A stretch of 64,000 nt of DNA from Schistocerca nitens (lineage: Eukaryota; Arthropoda; Insecta; Orthoptera; Acrididae): the NCBI RefSeq assembly GCF_023898315.1, contig NC_064616.1, positions 291,861,205 to 291,925,204 on the forward strand. The letters run 5' to 3'. The notes beneath the pieces were generated by a model that had not been told where the DNA came from, searched no databases, and worked only from the letters and a program-made list of their open reading frames with translations. Positions 34,648 through 46,099 of the stretch are shown here, in pieces (position 1 is the first letter of the stretch; each line of letters opens with the position of its first letter). The translations under genes were made by a program, and so were the position numbers.

Positions 34648-36108
34648 TAAGGCCCAACGTTGCAGGCGGTGAGCTGCCTTATCCGGAAGCGACGCCGATG
34701 GGCTGAACAGAGAGACCAGCGGCTTGTGGTCGGTGATGAGGTGAAACTTAGAACCATACAAAAAAACGCTTAACTTTTTTAGAGCATAAATGATAGCGAG
34801 CGCCTCCTTTTTGATTTGAGAGTAAGGCCGTTGGGCATCGTTAAGGGTCTTGGAAGCATAGGCGATGGGTCGTTCCGACCCATCCTCATACCGATGGGCA
34901 AGAACAGCCCCTAGGCCATACTGTGACACATCAGTCGCCAGAACCAAGTGCTGACCCGGACGGAATGTGGCAAGACAAGGCACCGACTGCAAATGAGCCT
35001 TCAGGTGGACAATAGCCTGCTCACACTCGTCGGACCAACAGAAAGGAACGTTTTTGCGTAACAGCTGATGCAGAGGATGAGCTACCGCCGCCGTGGATGG
35101 AATGAATTTGTGATAATAAGCAATCTTGCCTAGAAACGCCTAAAGTTCTTTGACTGTAGACGGCCGGGGTAGAGCGGTAATGGCCGCAACGTGCTGTTGT
35201 AGAGGACGTATACCCTCACGGGACAAGTGGAAACCAAGATACACAATGGAGGGTTGGAAGAACTGTGACTTGTCCAGATTGCACTTCAACCCAGCCGAAT
35301 GCAGAACCCGAAACAGTGAACGCAAATTGCGAAGGTGCTCCTCAGTGGATGCCCCCGTGACAACAATGTCATCCAGGTAGTTGATGCAGCCGGGAACGGA
35401 AGTGGTGAGCTGTTCCAAAAACAGCTGAAAAATGGCCGGTGCACTAGCGACGCCAAATGGTAACCGCTGGTACTGATACAACCCACAAGGAGTGTTGATG
35501 ATGAGAAATTCCTTGCAAGAAGCATCCAACGGCAACTGATGGTACACCTCCGATAAGTCAAGTTTGGAAAAGAACTGGCTCCCTGCGAGCTTGGTAAATA
35601 ACTCCTCAGGACGGGGAAGAGGATAAGTGTCAATGAGGCTCTGAGCATTGACAGTGGCTTTAAAATCACCACACAATCGCAGACTCCTGTTTGGTTTAGA
35701 AACCACCATGATTGGCGATGTCCATTCGCTGGAGGTAACAGGAAGGAGAATCCCTGAAGCTGTTAACCTGTCTATCTCAGCCCTTGACAGGTGCACACAA
35801 CGCCATCGGAATAGGGCGTGCCTGGAAAAACTTAGGGCGAGCCGTAGGTTTAAGAGTAATGTGGGCTTCAAAATCCTTGGCACAACCCAGACCAGCAGAG
35901 AACATGGACGAGAATTCCGAACACAATCCATCCAGCTGTTGATACGGAATATCCTCAGATATGAAGTGCACATCATCATCAATGGAGGACCCGAACAACT
36001 GGAAAGCATCATAACCGAACAGGTTTTCAGTGCCCACATTATCCACCACATAAAACGTGAGGGGCCTAACAACAGACTTGTAGGCAGTGAAAGCATCAAA
36101 CTGGTCAA
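34648..36108 (-). pseudogene. Gypsy-B pol: reverse transcriptase and RNase H
   Basis: The frame shows RLCGDFKATVNAQ, FSKLDLSEVYHQLPLD, NTPCGLYQYQRLPFGVASAP and the catalytic INYLDDIVVTGA. The thumb/connection (YLGFHLSREGIRP) follows, then a TAG at 35140 (after TVKEL, probably from CAG), AFLGKIAYYHKFIP and the RNase H motifs ATDVSQYGLGAVLAH, KKEALAIIYALKK and TDHKP. Transcribing RNA to DNA and degrading the RNA are its roles. A frameshift near 35800 separates it from the protease frame. The mariner cuts it at 34647. Apart from those breaks it is well preserved. Confidence 0.93.
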
Positions 36109-36586
36109 CGATAGGAATTTTCTGCTTATTATAAGTTCGCAGATTTCGCGTAACTGGAGACAAGGGAGGGGAGCACAACTCCAAATACGTGTGAGAATTA
36201 ATAAGAGTTACCGCAGAGCCAGTGTCCACTTGCATGCGAATGCCTTTATCCAGAACACGAACAATAACAAACAACTTATTTGTTTGAGAAAGCACACAGT
36301 TAACATCCATGTCCGATGCCTCGTCCTCGTCGACAGGAACTTTAGGGGACTGACACACAGAAGCAATGTGGCCTTTTTTCCTACATGAATTACACGTGGC
36401 CCAACGTTTTGGACACGCGGTCCTGTCATCCTGTACGAAACAACATGGACAAGAAGGAAGTGCGGAACGAACTTGCTTCTGTGGTTGCAGTTTTCGCTGC
36501 GAGCGTGGCGGCCCAACGCGACGTTGTTTACGCGAGTGAACCGCCGCCACATCGTCGTTCCCCTGTGAAACAGGCAAATTGTCCAT
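35777..36586 (-). pseudogene. Gypsy-B nucleocapsid zinc knuckle and aspartic protease
   Basis: The first section has a CCHC knuckle, C-NSC-RKKG-H-IASV-C, which binds element RNA. The protease active site follows in MQVDTGSAVTLI, with the catalytic Asp in DTG. FGYDAFQLFG, the conserved tract between protease and RT, ends the block. It is in the same frame as the upstream gag segment 36599-37030, separated only by a TAG at 36599, so the intact element probably read gag-pol in a single frame. The reading frame is lost near 35800. Confidence 0.9.
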
Positions 36587-36598
36587 GTCTAAAGTGGT

Positions 36599-37287
36599 CT
36601 ATACAGCGCCTACATCACACCACACGTCTATTTGCGCACCAGCAGTGTGAGACACTTCAAAAGATTGAGTGATGCTTAGAACTTCCGACAACGACGGGTT
36701 TGGCAGTTGTAAGGCACATTGCCAAACTTCTTTATCAGGAGCAAGCCGTAGAATAGCGTCCCTAACCATTGAATCAGCGTAAGACTCATGATGAGTGTCC
36801 GTGACAAAGTGACATTTCCTACTCAGACTGTGTAGTTCCGTCGCCCAAGCCCGGTAAGATTGATGGGGCTGTTTACGACACTGGTAGAACGCCACGCGGG
36901 TGGCAACGACGTGGGTGTTTTTTTGGTAATAGTTAGACAATAAGTCACACATTTCTTGAAAGACAGAGAGGCAGGTTCCCGCAGAGGGGCTAACTGAGAT
37001 AGCAGCTGATAGATCCGTGGGGAAATCCAAGATAGAAATAACGACTTACACATAGGAGTGTCGACAACGCCGAAAGCCAAGAAGTGTTGCTGCAAATGCT
37101 TCTCATAATCCTCCCAGTCTTCAGCGGCCTCGTCGTAAGGAGGGAATGGAGGTGGCGAAGAGGAAGACAGACGATGAGTAAGCGACGTCGACAACACCTG
37201 AATAGCAGCCGTCAGCTGTGTTTGTTGTTCAATGAGCGCTTGCATAAGCTGTTCCATGTCTGCCCCGACACGAACACACAATTCCAC
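36599..37287 (-). pseudogene. Gypsy-B gag (capsid), frameshifted
   Basis: Begins at MELCVRVGADMEQ with a Gln-rich coil, then FPPYDEAAEDWEDYEKHLQQ, the capsid N-terminal signature. Around 36960 the frame shifts by one (LSFKKCV in one frame, VFQEMCDLLSNYYQK in the other). The second half carries VVATRVAFYQCRKQ, YRAWATELHSLSRKC and RLAPDKEVW and ends at a TAG at 36599. It would form the particle shell. Confidence 0.88.
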
Positions 37288-37308
37288 AACGCAGGGAAAA
37301 AAATATCT

Positions 37309-37326
37309 GACCTCATCGCCAAAAAG
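37309..37326 (-). promoter_or_regulatory. Gypsy-B probable primer-binding site
   Basis: Directly after the 5' LTR the minus strand reads 'ctttttggcgatgaggtc'. The TGGCG start is the form expected for pairing with a tRNA 3' CCA end. The tRNA was not identified. Confidence 0.55.
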
Positions 37327-37559
37327 TGTTATAACCTTTAATCACTAATAAATTGCGTGGATATACAAACGTAGAACAATAGCAGGTTACATGCTACCTA
37401 CTCCGAATCTGTCATTAGACTGCCATGCCGTGACATGCGGCCGGTGCCGTTCATAGCTAGGTGGCGCTCCCGCACTCAGCCGAGTTGTGGAGCGCCTCTA
37501 TCGCCGTGTTCGCGTACTGACGTAGTGGCACTTTTAAATATCGTGGCACTGTCACAACA
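37327..37559 (-). repeat. Gypsy-B 5' LTR
   Basis: Same length as the 3' LTR, with nine CpG-context transitions between them. The minus strand carries a GC-rich middle and a TTTAAA-like core. Confidence 0.95.
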
Positions 37560-37615
37560 CATGCTTCTATTGAGATATTACAGTAAATAACTAAGTAGGT
37601 ATATGTATCAATCAT

Positions 37616-38567
37616 GTAGAAAAAAAAAAGAGACAGATTGCTACTTACTGTTAGAAGACATGTCAAGTTGCAGACAGGCACAGTTAAAAGACATTCACAT
37701 ATAACTTTTAGCCACAGCCTTTCTCAGTAAAAGTGAGACAAATGCACACACAAACAAGCACACCCCATGCACACATGACTGCCGGCTTCAGCATTTCAGA
37801 CTGGAATGCATCATGTGGGATGCAAGCAGCAATCTGGAGGGTGTGGGAAAGGGATAGTAGTGTATGGGTGGGGAGAGAGATGAATGCTCCCTAGTGGAAT
37901 TTGCAGGGACTACACTGTCAACAGTTGCAGTGTCAGTAGGTTGTGGGGCAGAGAGGTAGGGAAAAAAGGAGCAAAACAGGAGAGGAATGGGAAAGATGGG
38001 CAGATGCATTGGCAGAGGGCGGCAAATAAACACGGTGGGAAATGAGAATAGGGAGAAGATGACAGCACAGAGGGGATGGAAACTATTGGTTGGAGATAAT
38101 GGGGACAGTATGTTGCCATAGGTTGATGCCAGGATAATTACAGGAGCAGAGAATTTGTTGTAAGGACAACTCCAATCGGTGCAGTTCAGAAAAGCTGGTG
38201 GTGGAGGTAAGGATCCAGATGGTTCAGGTAGTGAAGTATCCATTGAAAAAAGTGTGTCATGTTCAGCTGCATGTTGTGCCACAGGGTGGTTTACTTTGCT
38301 CCTGGCCACAGTTTGGCGGTGGCCATTCATCCTGGTAGTCGGTAGTCATACCAATATAAGAAGCTGTGCAATGATTGCAGCAGAGCTGGTAACACTCCTT
38401 TGTGGCTGGTTATTGGGTGGTGGTGGGAGGATTGTGGCTGTGAGTGGAAATGGCACAGAAGATCTGTTTGCGGATTAGGTCTGGGGGACAGTGCTTGTCA
38501 GCAAAGGCCTTGGTGAGACCCTCAAGCATACTGAGCAAGGGAGTAGATATGTGTGGCATATTTCTTT
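37616..38567 (-). pseudogene. PLE-2: Penelope-like C-terminal fragment
   Basis: The left (3') end shows the PLE terminal pattern 'gattgctacttactgttaga' and a 'cagcctttctcagtaaaagt' block. The minus strand encodes MNGHRQT-VARSKVNHPVAQHAAEHD (38330 downwards), the tail of the GIY-YIG nuclease domain and its downstream linker, as in PLE-3. The Ser/Pro-rich frame after it is non-coding 3' sequence. It is 5'-truncated before the RT. The insertion lies at the centre of the palindrome 31345-38770. Confidence 0.75.
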
Positions 38568-38635
38568 GTGGATTTAACTGAAACATACATTTGGGGTTAA
38601 CTACTCAGTGGTTTAGTTAAACCCACAAAAAAACA
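38568..38635. repeat. short hairpin
   Basis: The stem 'tttgtggatttaactgaaac' pairs with 'gtggtttagttaaacccac' across a loop of about 25 bases. It sits at the junction between the PLE-2 5' end and the inverted flank copy. Confidence 0.65.
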
Positions 38636-39225
38636 TGCCATGTACCTACTTTTGTATTTACCGTCATGTGTCAATAGAAGCATGATTAATTATATTTACT
38701 AGGCATACTGTCAATTATTGGGTTGATAATGCCAATAAAAAGACAGCAAACCAGCAATTATGGAGATTTTCCATCAGAAATGCTGAAAGATGCATTCAGT
38801 CAACACATCCACAAACAAATTTCCTTGTGAATATAAGAAAGAAGCACGATTATTTCAAGAGAAATTCTTAAACAAATGAAGACAAAAAGCTTTTGCCTTA
38901 GGAATTGTCAAGATAAAATTTTGAGTCATCAAATGAATATTTGAAAGGTTCATAGAAATGGAAGAAAACACACTTTGTAACTTATTTACTTATTTATTTA
39001 TTTAACTACATTATTACTGCATGCAACACCCAATGCGGCTTAGGCACAAAAATTGTAAGAAGTTTGTCAAGTGGATCTGCTAAATGGAATGAAAAATTTA
39101 TGTTGGAGAACTGGGAAAGGCAGAAAATGATGATGTTTGGTTTTGTAGTGTGTTCAACTGCATGGTCATCATCGCCTGTACAAAACCCCAATTTTTTTAC
39201 AGTCCAATATTTATACATAGTCCAA

Positions 39226-39395
39226 TCAAGCCACTGTCATGAATGTTGATGAGGAGGAGGATGAAATGATGAGGGCAACACAAACACCCTGTTCCCGGGT
39301 GGAGAAAATACCCAACCCGATTGGGAATTGAACCCAGGACCCTGTGATCCAGTGGCAACAACGGTAGTCGCTAGACCACGAGCTGTGGATGAAAG
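39226..39395 (-). repeat. tRNA-derived SINE (second family)
   Basis: Read on the minus strand: 'cgtggtctagcgactaccgt' as box A, 'ggtcctgggttcaattccca' as box B, then a 'gggtattttctccacccggg' body and a 'tcatcctcctcctcatcaac' pyrimidine-rich end. Confidence 0.8.
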
Positions 39396-40016
39396 GCAGA
39401 ACATGACAGGAGAGGAATGGCTCAGGGTGTTCATCAAACAAAACCAACTCTCAGTGAAAATAGAAACATGAAATGCAAGATGTACACAAACTGGATGGGG
39501 CAGAAGCAACCACTGTGTAGAAATAACCAAATGTACTGGCTCAGGCAGCAGAGTACTTGAACCAGCTACATCTGTGACAATAGTTGCAGTAATCAGTGTT
39601 TCAGAAACAGCTCCATCCTCATTATCTGTATTTCTTAGGATATACTGTAAGGATCATCTGCTGCACAATGCCATATCTGGGGTTAGATCGACAGTTTCAC
39701 TAGCTCTATAGCAATTCCTCAAATGTGAATAGCCTGGCAAAAAAATCCTAAACTCATGATACTGGACACAAAAGCATAAATGTTACATCATATGCAAAAG
39801 ATAATGGTATTAATTTGCTTGCTCTACCATTTCACATGTGTGAGTGTTTGCTTCTTTCAAAAATTATGTAACACAGCATGTTTTGATCTTGTGGCAAGTA
39901 CAGCCACAATCTATAAGTTTGCTGTACTGGCTGGCATATCATACTTTCTCACCTACTCCAACCAAATATTTGCAGGAGTTTTTGGGGCTGCAGTATTTAA
40001 ACACCAAACAGAGATA
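39396..40016. other. unassigned flank of Tc1-C
   Basis: Plus-strand open frames around 39780-40034 have no recognised motif. Together with 41440-41880 on the other side of Tc1-C this may be an older repeat into which Tc1-C jumped, but I cannot name it. Confidence 0.3.
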
Positions 40017-41439
40017 TACACTCCTGGAAATTGAAATAAGAACACCGTGAATTCATTGTCCCAGGAAGGGGAAACTTTATTGACACATTCCTGGGGTCAG
40101 ATACATCACATGATCACACTGACAGAACCACAGGCACATAGACACAGGCAACAGAGCATGCACAATGTCGGCACTAGTACAGTGTATATCCACCTTTCGC
40201 AGCAATGCAGGCTGCTATTCTCCCATGGAGACGATCGTAGAGATGCTGGATGTAGTCCTGTGGAACGGCTTGCCATGCCGTTTCCACCTGGCGCCTCAGT
40301 TGGACCAGCGTTCGTGCTGGACGTGCAGACCGCGTGAGACGACGCTTCATCCAGTCCCAAACATGCTCAATGGGGGACAGATCCGGAGATCTTGCTGCCC
40401 AGAGTAGTTGACTTACACCTTCTAGAGCACGTTGGGTGGCACGGGATACATGCGGACGTGCATTGTCCTGTTGGAACAGCAAGTTCCCTTGCCGGTCTAG
40501 GAATGGTAGAACGATGGGTTCGATGACGGTTTGGATGTACCGTGCACTATTCAGTGCCCCTCGACAATCACCAGTGGTGTACGGCCAGTGTAGGAGATCG
40601 CTCCCCACACCATGATGCCGGGTGTTGGCCCTGTGTGCCTCGGTCGTATGCAGTCCTGATTGTGGCGCTCACCTGCACGGCGCCGAACACGCATACGACC
40701 ATCATTGGCACCAAGGCAGAAGCGACTCATCGCTGAAGACGACACGTCTCCATTCGTCCCTCCATTCACGCCTGTCGCGACACCACTGGAGGCGGGCTGC
40801 ACGATGTTGGGGCGTGAGCGGAAGATGGCCTAACGGTGTGCGGGACCGTAGCCCAGCTTCATGGAGACGGTTGCGAATGGTCCTCGCCGATACCCCAGGA
40901 GCAACAGTGTCCCTAATTTGCTGGGAAGTGGCGGTGCGGTCCCCTACGGCACTGCATAGGATCCTACGGTCTTGGCGTGCATCCGTGCGTTGCTGCGGTC
41001 CGGTCCCAGGTCGACGGGCACGTGCACCTTCCGCCGACCACTGGCGACAACATCGATGTACTGTGGAGACCTCATGCCCCACGTGTTGAGCAATTCGGCG
41101 GTACGTCCACTCGGCCTCCCGCATGCTTACTATACGCCCTCGCTCAAAGTCCGTCAACTGCACATACGGTTCACATCCAAGCTGTCGCGGCATGCTACCA
41201 GTGTTAAAGACTGTGATGGAGCTCCGTATGCCACGGCAAACTGGCTGACACTGACGGCGGCGGTGCACAAATGCTGCGCAGCTAGCGCCATTCGACGGCC
41301 AACACCGCGGTTCCTGGTGTGTCCGCTGTGCCGTGCGTGTGATCATTGCTTGTACAGCCCTCTCGCAGTGTCCGGAGCAAGTATGGTGGGTCTGACACAC
41401 CGGTGTCAATGTGTTCTTTTTTCCATTTCCAGGAGTGTA
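40017..41439 (-). mobile_element. Tc1-C, full-length second copy of the Tc1-A family
   Basis: 'cactcctggaaat' termini with TA at 40017-40018 and 41438-41439; 1423 bp. It is nearly identical to Tc1-A in opposite orientation. It lies in the OTULIN-like intron. Confidence 0.95.
40174..41193 (-). pseudogene. Tc1-C transposase with two frameshifts
   Basis: Starts MPRQLGCEPYVQ. The helix-turn-helix units and hinge are intact. Directly after the first catalytic motif FSDES a 2-bp deletion (relative to Tc1-A, near 40729) shifts the frame. The frame of CLGANDGRMRV...MVWGAISYTGRTPLVIVEG is then lost by a 1-bp deletion near 40560, which restores the original phase for the remainder: FQQDNARPH and SPDLSPIEHVWD. 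This copy keeps the conserved PDLSP tract that Tc1-A lost. It confirms the 32-residue spacing between the second Asp and Glu. Confidence 0.92.
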
Positions 41440-43505
41440 TTTGCACATGAAGACTATATGGCAGCTAATTTGACTGAACTGCTTTTGCAAACTGATTCCT
41501 ACCAAAAAATTGATTTGCCATCTCCTTCCATGGTTGATGTTTCTGAGATCATAACTGCAGACCTGAACATTCCTTAGCCTACTGAAGACTAACGGATTTT
41601 TTACTCATCCTCAGCAATACATCTTTCTTCACAGGAAGACAGCATGGTGTTTTCTACAAGGAATTTTGTGACTGAATGGCTACAGAAAAGATGCTACAAC
41701 TTTCAAGGATTATGTTGCTAAGGTTTTGCAAGTTCTAAAAGATGGGCTTCGAGTGTCATTTTATGGATTTTGACTAGAACAAGGAAAGTTGTGCCAACTG
41801 CTGGAAGATGTTTTGTACCAGATACTGATGTTGTATTGAAATACATAAAAAATTTCAATTAAGATCAGCTCAGTATGCAAGTATGGCATATTTTCACTGT
41901 GATTTATGTAACTTTAGTTTGTATAAGCTAAGTTCATGTGAATGGCTGGATGTTAGTGTCCAAGGGACACAGTTTTACAGCAATCTACCATGTTACTATC
42001 ATCAGGTGCAGTGATGAACTGAGTTTCTAGGAGACAGAATGGAAATTGTACCTCCTCCCACCCTCCCTCTGACCTGCTGCTCAAAGAGTGGTCCACATCT
42101 AGTAGTGGGTGTGCAGGCAGTATCTCATCCTAGCCTTCTCACACCAATTCATTGCTGTATCTGTGGTTAACATAAGATGCTATAGGCTGCATCTCCACTG
42201 CTACTCCACCTGCCCCCAATATCAGTTCATTTTGGGAGATCTGTTGTCTCTTCTTAATCAAATTAAGTGCAGGTTCCTAGACCTTACTAAGACTGTAGCC
42301 ACTATCAAGACTGATTAGCTGTTCCCTTACTCGAATCTCAATAGATTCTTTAATGATGCAGGCCCAGAAGTTAGACATCTGTGTCAGAATCTTAGTATGG
42401 TTATAATCCACTCCATGTAATTCTGATAGGCATGGACTGCTCACAACTATGTTTCATTTTGCTCTCTGCATTTGTTAATAGTTAGATTAGGCCCTTGCTT
42501 CAAATATTCATTGCTTAACACTCAATACAACTGTATGTTTAGAATTTACTTATCATGAGAAATATAAATAACAAAATAACCAACTAAAAACTGACTGGCT
42601 GAACCTTAACCTTACCCTATGGTGGGATGTAACTCAAAGTCAGATCATTTTCTTTTTCAGGCAGTGAGCTACCAATTGTGACATCTAAACACATCTCACT
42701 CCCCATTTCAGAGATTACATGTTGTGCTGATTTTGGATTAAGCCCATGAGGTTACCCTGATTGAATAGTCATTAATGGACTGACCATCAAAAGGAGGAAT
42801 CCATGTTCCATTACTTATCCAGCTCAAACTTTTAACTTATCACATACAATCAAGAAAGTATTTGTTAAGAGGAAAGTTACACATGGTTATGATGCTAGAT
42901 GTGATAAGTGTCCAGTCAATAATAAAACATTACATTCTCTCCAACAGTAAAGAATACATATTTTGTATTATGCTCAACACTGAATCCAAGTACTTGTGAG
43001 TAACTGGATGAAGTTTTTTAGAGCAGGAAACATTACATTAAAAAATTATCCTTAACTTCTTTGGTTGGAGGTGTCCATTATTGTTGATCAAGTTAACACA
43101 TTACACTCATTTGATGCAGGAAAAAAATAGAGTGAATCTCTTGGAAATATATTGCATTCTTACATCTTAATAAATTATTTTCCCACAACCAGTACTCTTT
43201 CTTAATGTTCATGATTTATTTGTAATTTTATAACATTTCATTTACAAACACTGGTAGAGAATTGTGTAGAACTGAGCAAAATCCTTTCTGAACTGGACTG
43301 ACTGACTACATGACTGACTTTCTGTGCTGTCACAGCTTTTGGTCACTTAAATAATATTATGACAATGTAAACAATGTTGTTCTTATTAGAAATTACATTG
43401 TATGTAAATTACAATGGAAAAATATCGATACAAATAATTTAAACATATGACGTCTAGGTCAGAAAAGAACAAAAACATATTTTACACAAATCCATACATA
43501 TTAAA
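41440..43505. other. unassigned intronic sequence
   Basis: The frame right of Tc1-C to about 41577 (TELLLQTDSYQKIDL, then MVDVSEIITADLNIP) looks protein-like but matches nothing I know, and is followed by stops. The rest is AT-rich. Confidence 0.35.
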
Positions 43506-43508
43506 AAA

Positions 43509-43509
<1 letters not shown>

Positions 43510-43588
<79 letters not shown>
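43510..43588. repeat. compound microsatellite (GT)n-(GA)n
   Basis: About 19 GT units followed by about 20 GA units. Confidence 0.97.
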
Positions 43589-43593
<5 letters not shown>

Positions 43594-44199
43594 TGTTCCA
43601 CATCTCCTCCTGCACCACTGGACCGATTACAACCAAACTTGGTACACATATTGTTTACTGTATTGAAAGAATTGCTGTAGGGGTAACAACCACTTAACTA
43701 CCAAGAGGGTGGGGTGAGCATGAAAAAGAACTGCAGCCCACTAAATGTAACCAGCTTTTTTGGCTACAATTTGACTACTTAACTCTTTGATTATCTACAG
43801 TCTCGAATGGGGTGCCTAACTTCGGCTTGTTGCATTTCCACCATGTTTAATATACTATGGGTCCACTTATTATATATCAGGTGCCCTGTGTCATGTTAAT
43901 CAGATAAATGATGAACCGCAATACACAAAATACTTTTAAAACTTGTTTTATTGCATAACAAACTGACAAAGTCTGACATAGGCTAAGTGCCTAAATGCTG
44001 AAACAATACTGACTCTCCATGGATACTGCCACTTTCCCTTGTGTAGCTTTTAACAATCATGAAGTTACATTCTGCATTGTTTAAACTGAAGGTAAATGAA
44101 TTAAAATTTCATTGCTTTTACAAAACTTGTTATGAAATCTGAATCAGTTAGCATGTCAAAATATTGCAATACTAATAACAAAACTGCATGACATATATT

Positions 44200-45436
44200 C
44201 ACCGAAGTGCCAAAGAAACTTTTATAAGCATGCATATCCAAATACAGAGATATGTAAACAGGCAGAATATGGCACTGCTGTCAGCAATGGCTATATAAGA
44301 CAAGTGTCTGGTGCAGTTGTTAGATCGGTTACTGTTGCTAAAATGGCAGTTTGCCAAGATTTAAGTGAGTCTGAACGTGGTGTTATAGTCAGTGCACGAG
44401 CAATGGGGCACAGCATCTCCAAGGTAGTGACAAAGTGGAGACTTTTCCGTATGACAATTTTGCAGGTGTGCTGTGAATATCAGGAATCCAATAAAACATC
44501 AAATCTCCGACATTTCTGTCGCTGGAAAAAAATGCTACAAGAATGGGACTAATGATGATTGAAGAGAATGGGACCAATAACGACTGAAGAGAATTTTTCA
44601 ACATGAAATAAGTGCAACCCTTCCACAAATTGCTGCAGATTTCGGTGCTGGGCCATCAACAAGTGTCAGTGTGTGAACCACTCAATGAAACATCATGGAT
44701 ATGGCTTTCGGAGCCAAAGGCCCACTCATGTACCCTTGATGACTGCATGACACAAAGCTTTACATCTCATGCCTGGGCCTATCAACACTGACATTGGGCT
44801 GTTGATGACTGGAAACATGTTGCCTGGTCAGACGAGTCTCATTTCAAATTGTGTTAAGCGGATGGACATGTACGAGTATGGAGACAACCTCATGAATCCA
44901 TGGACCCTACATGTCAGCAGGGGACTATTCAAGCTGGTGGAGGCTCTGTAATGGTGTGGGGCATGTGTAGTTGAAATGATATTGAATCCCTGATATGTCT
45001 AGATATGACTCTGACAGGTGACATGTACGTAAGCATCCTGTCTGAGCACCTGTATCCATTCATGTCCATTGTGCATTCTGCCGGACTTGGGCACTTCCAG
45101 CAGAACAAAGTGACACTCCACATGTCTAGAATTGCTACAGAGTGCCTCCAGGAATGCTCTTCCGAGTTTAAATACTTCCACTGGCAACCAAACTCTCCAT
45201 GAACATTATTGAGCATATCTGGGATGCCTTGCAACATGCTGTTCAGAAGAGATCTCCACCCCCTCATACTCTTACAGATTTATGGACAGCCTTGCAGGAT
45301 TCATGGTGTCAGTTCATTCCAGCACTAATTCACCATTAGTCGAGACCATGCCACATCATGTTGCAGCACTTCTGTGAGCTCGCGGGGGCCTTTCATGATA
45401 TTAGGCAGGTGTACCAGTTTCTTTGGCTCTTCAGTG
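44200..45436 (+). pseudogene. Tc1-D: full-length but decayed Tc1 element and transposase
   Basis: The terminal repeats pair as 'gccaaagaaact' on the left and 'agtttctttggc' on the right, with TA beside the right end. The plus-strand transposase starts at 44343 (MAVCQDLSESERGVIVSARAM) with a helix-turn-helix. It continues after stops as AWSDESHFKL (first catalytic motif) and a GGGSVMVWGM tract. The second motif reads QQNKVTLHMSR, so Asp is replaced by Asn. A 4-base gap compared with the expected SPDMNIIEH shifts the frame before the Glu. It is a different family from Tc1-A, and long dead. Confidence 0.85.
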
Positions 45437-45613
45437 TATATCCACAATAATGTTGTAATCTTTGCATTGCTAATTTTATAAGCACAGATTAATGTTTGTT
45501 AGTAACATAGCTCATGTGACTTTATGGTTATCTGAATCACAATTACTATCATTTTTTACATACAAATTTTGTGATGATAAATTGGACTTTTGTTTACATT
45601 GACTTTAACATAT

Positions 45614-45931
45614 TGTCACATAGAGGAAGGTGTAAGTAGCTGAATGACAAACACTAACTTCACTTAACGAAGATTTATCAGCACTTGCAAATACAAGAGT
45701 GTGGAGCGAACTGCCTCTGGCCAGAACACATATGGTATATATACAGCAACAGAAAATTCCAGTGCAATGATTTCTGCCATTTGTGGATACTTCTAGAATG
45801 TACTCAAACCGAATATAGAAATTAAAATGTTTCAGTTCAGGTGAGTTTTGAACTCATAACCCTCCATGCAACAATCTATTATCGTAACTACCACACTACG
45901 GCGACTGTGCTACTCAGCTTGTTCAGCGACA
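45614..45931 (-). repeat. Gypsy-C 3' LTR
   Basis: Aligns along its whole length with 50780-51096. Its U3 start on the minus strand contains tRNA-like A- and B-box sequences (45888-45898 and 45843-45855). A 'tatatatac' TATA-like run follows. A purine stretch 'aaggagggagcaa' at 45932-45944 (minus strand) is the polypurine tract. Confidence 0.9.
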
Positions 45932-46099
45932 TTGCTCCCTCCTTAAGAGAAGACCGTATCGGTGTTATGTCCTCCTAGTCCGGGAATGAGTCATTGGTCC
46001 TGCATACTCTACTTCCGATGACTGATGTTCCCCCCGGCGGTGATCATCTTAGAACTTCCCTTGCCGCTACATTCTTCAGTACCTTTCCACATGTTGCTT

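Larger units (their letters stand above)
31433..37559 (-). mobile_element. Gypsy-B: complete Ty3/Gypsy LTR retrotransposon
   Basis: Two 233-bp LTRs (31433-31665, 37327-37559) start with TGT and end with ACA. CATGC is repeated just outside both ends (31428-31432 and 37560-37564). A primer-binding-like site, a polypurine tract and gag-protease-RT-RNase H-integrase in order lie between. The element would make virus-like particles and integrate its cDNA. A mariner inserted in the RNase H region, plus two frameshifts and two stops, inactivate it. Removing the mariner with one TA restores the pol frame exactly. Confidence 0.97.
31345..38770. repeat. inverted flank duplication around PLE-2 (left arm split by Gypsy-B)
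   Basis: The left arm is 31345-31432 plus 37560-37615, which become contiguous when Gypsy-B and one CATGC are removed. The right arm is 38627-38770 in reverse complement. Shared landmarks in order are 'ctgtcttttt', 'aattgaca', 'taatcatgcttctattga', 'gtaaata' and 'agtaggta'. The arms are clearly diverged, unlike the Gypsy-B LTRs, so the palindrome is older than Gypsy-B. Confidence 0.75.

Noticed and set aside
37788-38330. 180-codon minus-strand frame as a host gene
   Set aside because: Its start matches the PLE nuclease tail and the rest is low-complexity PLE 3' sequence.
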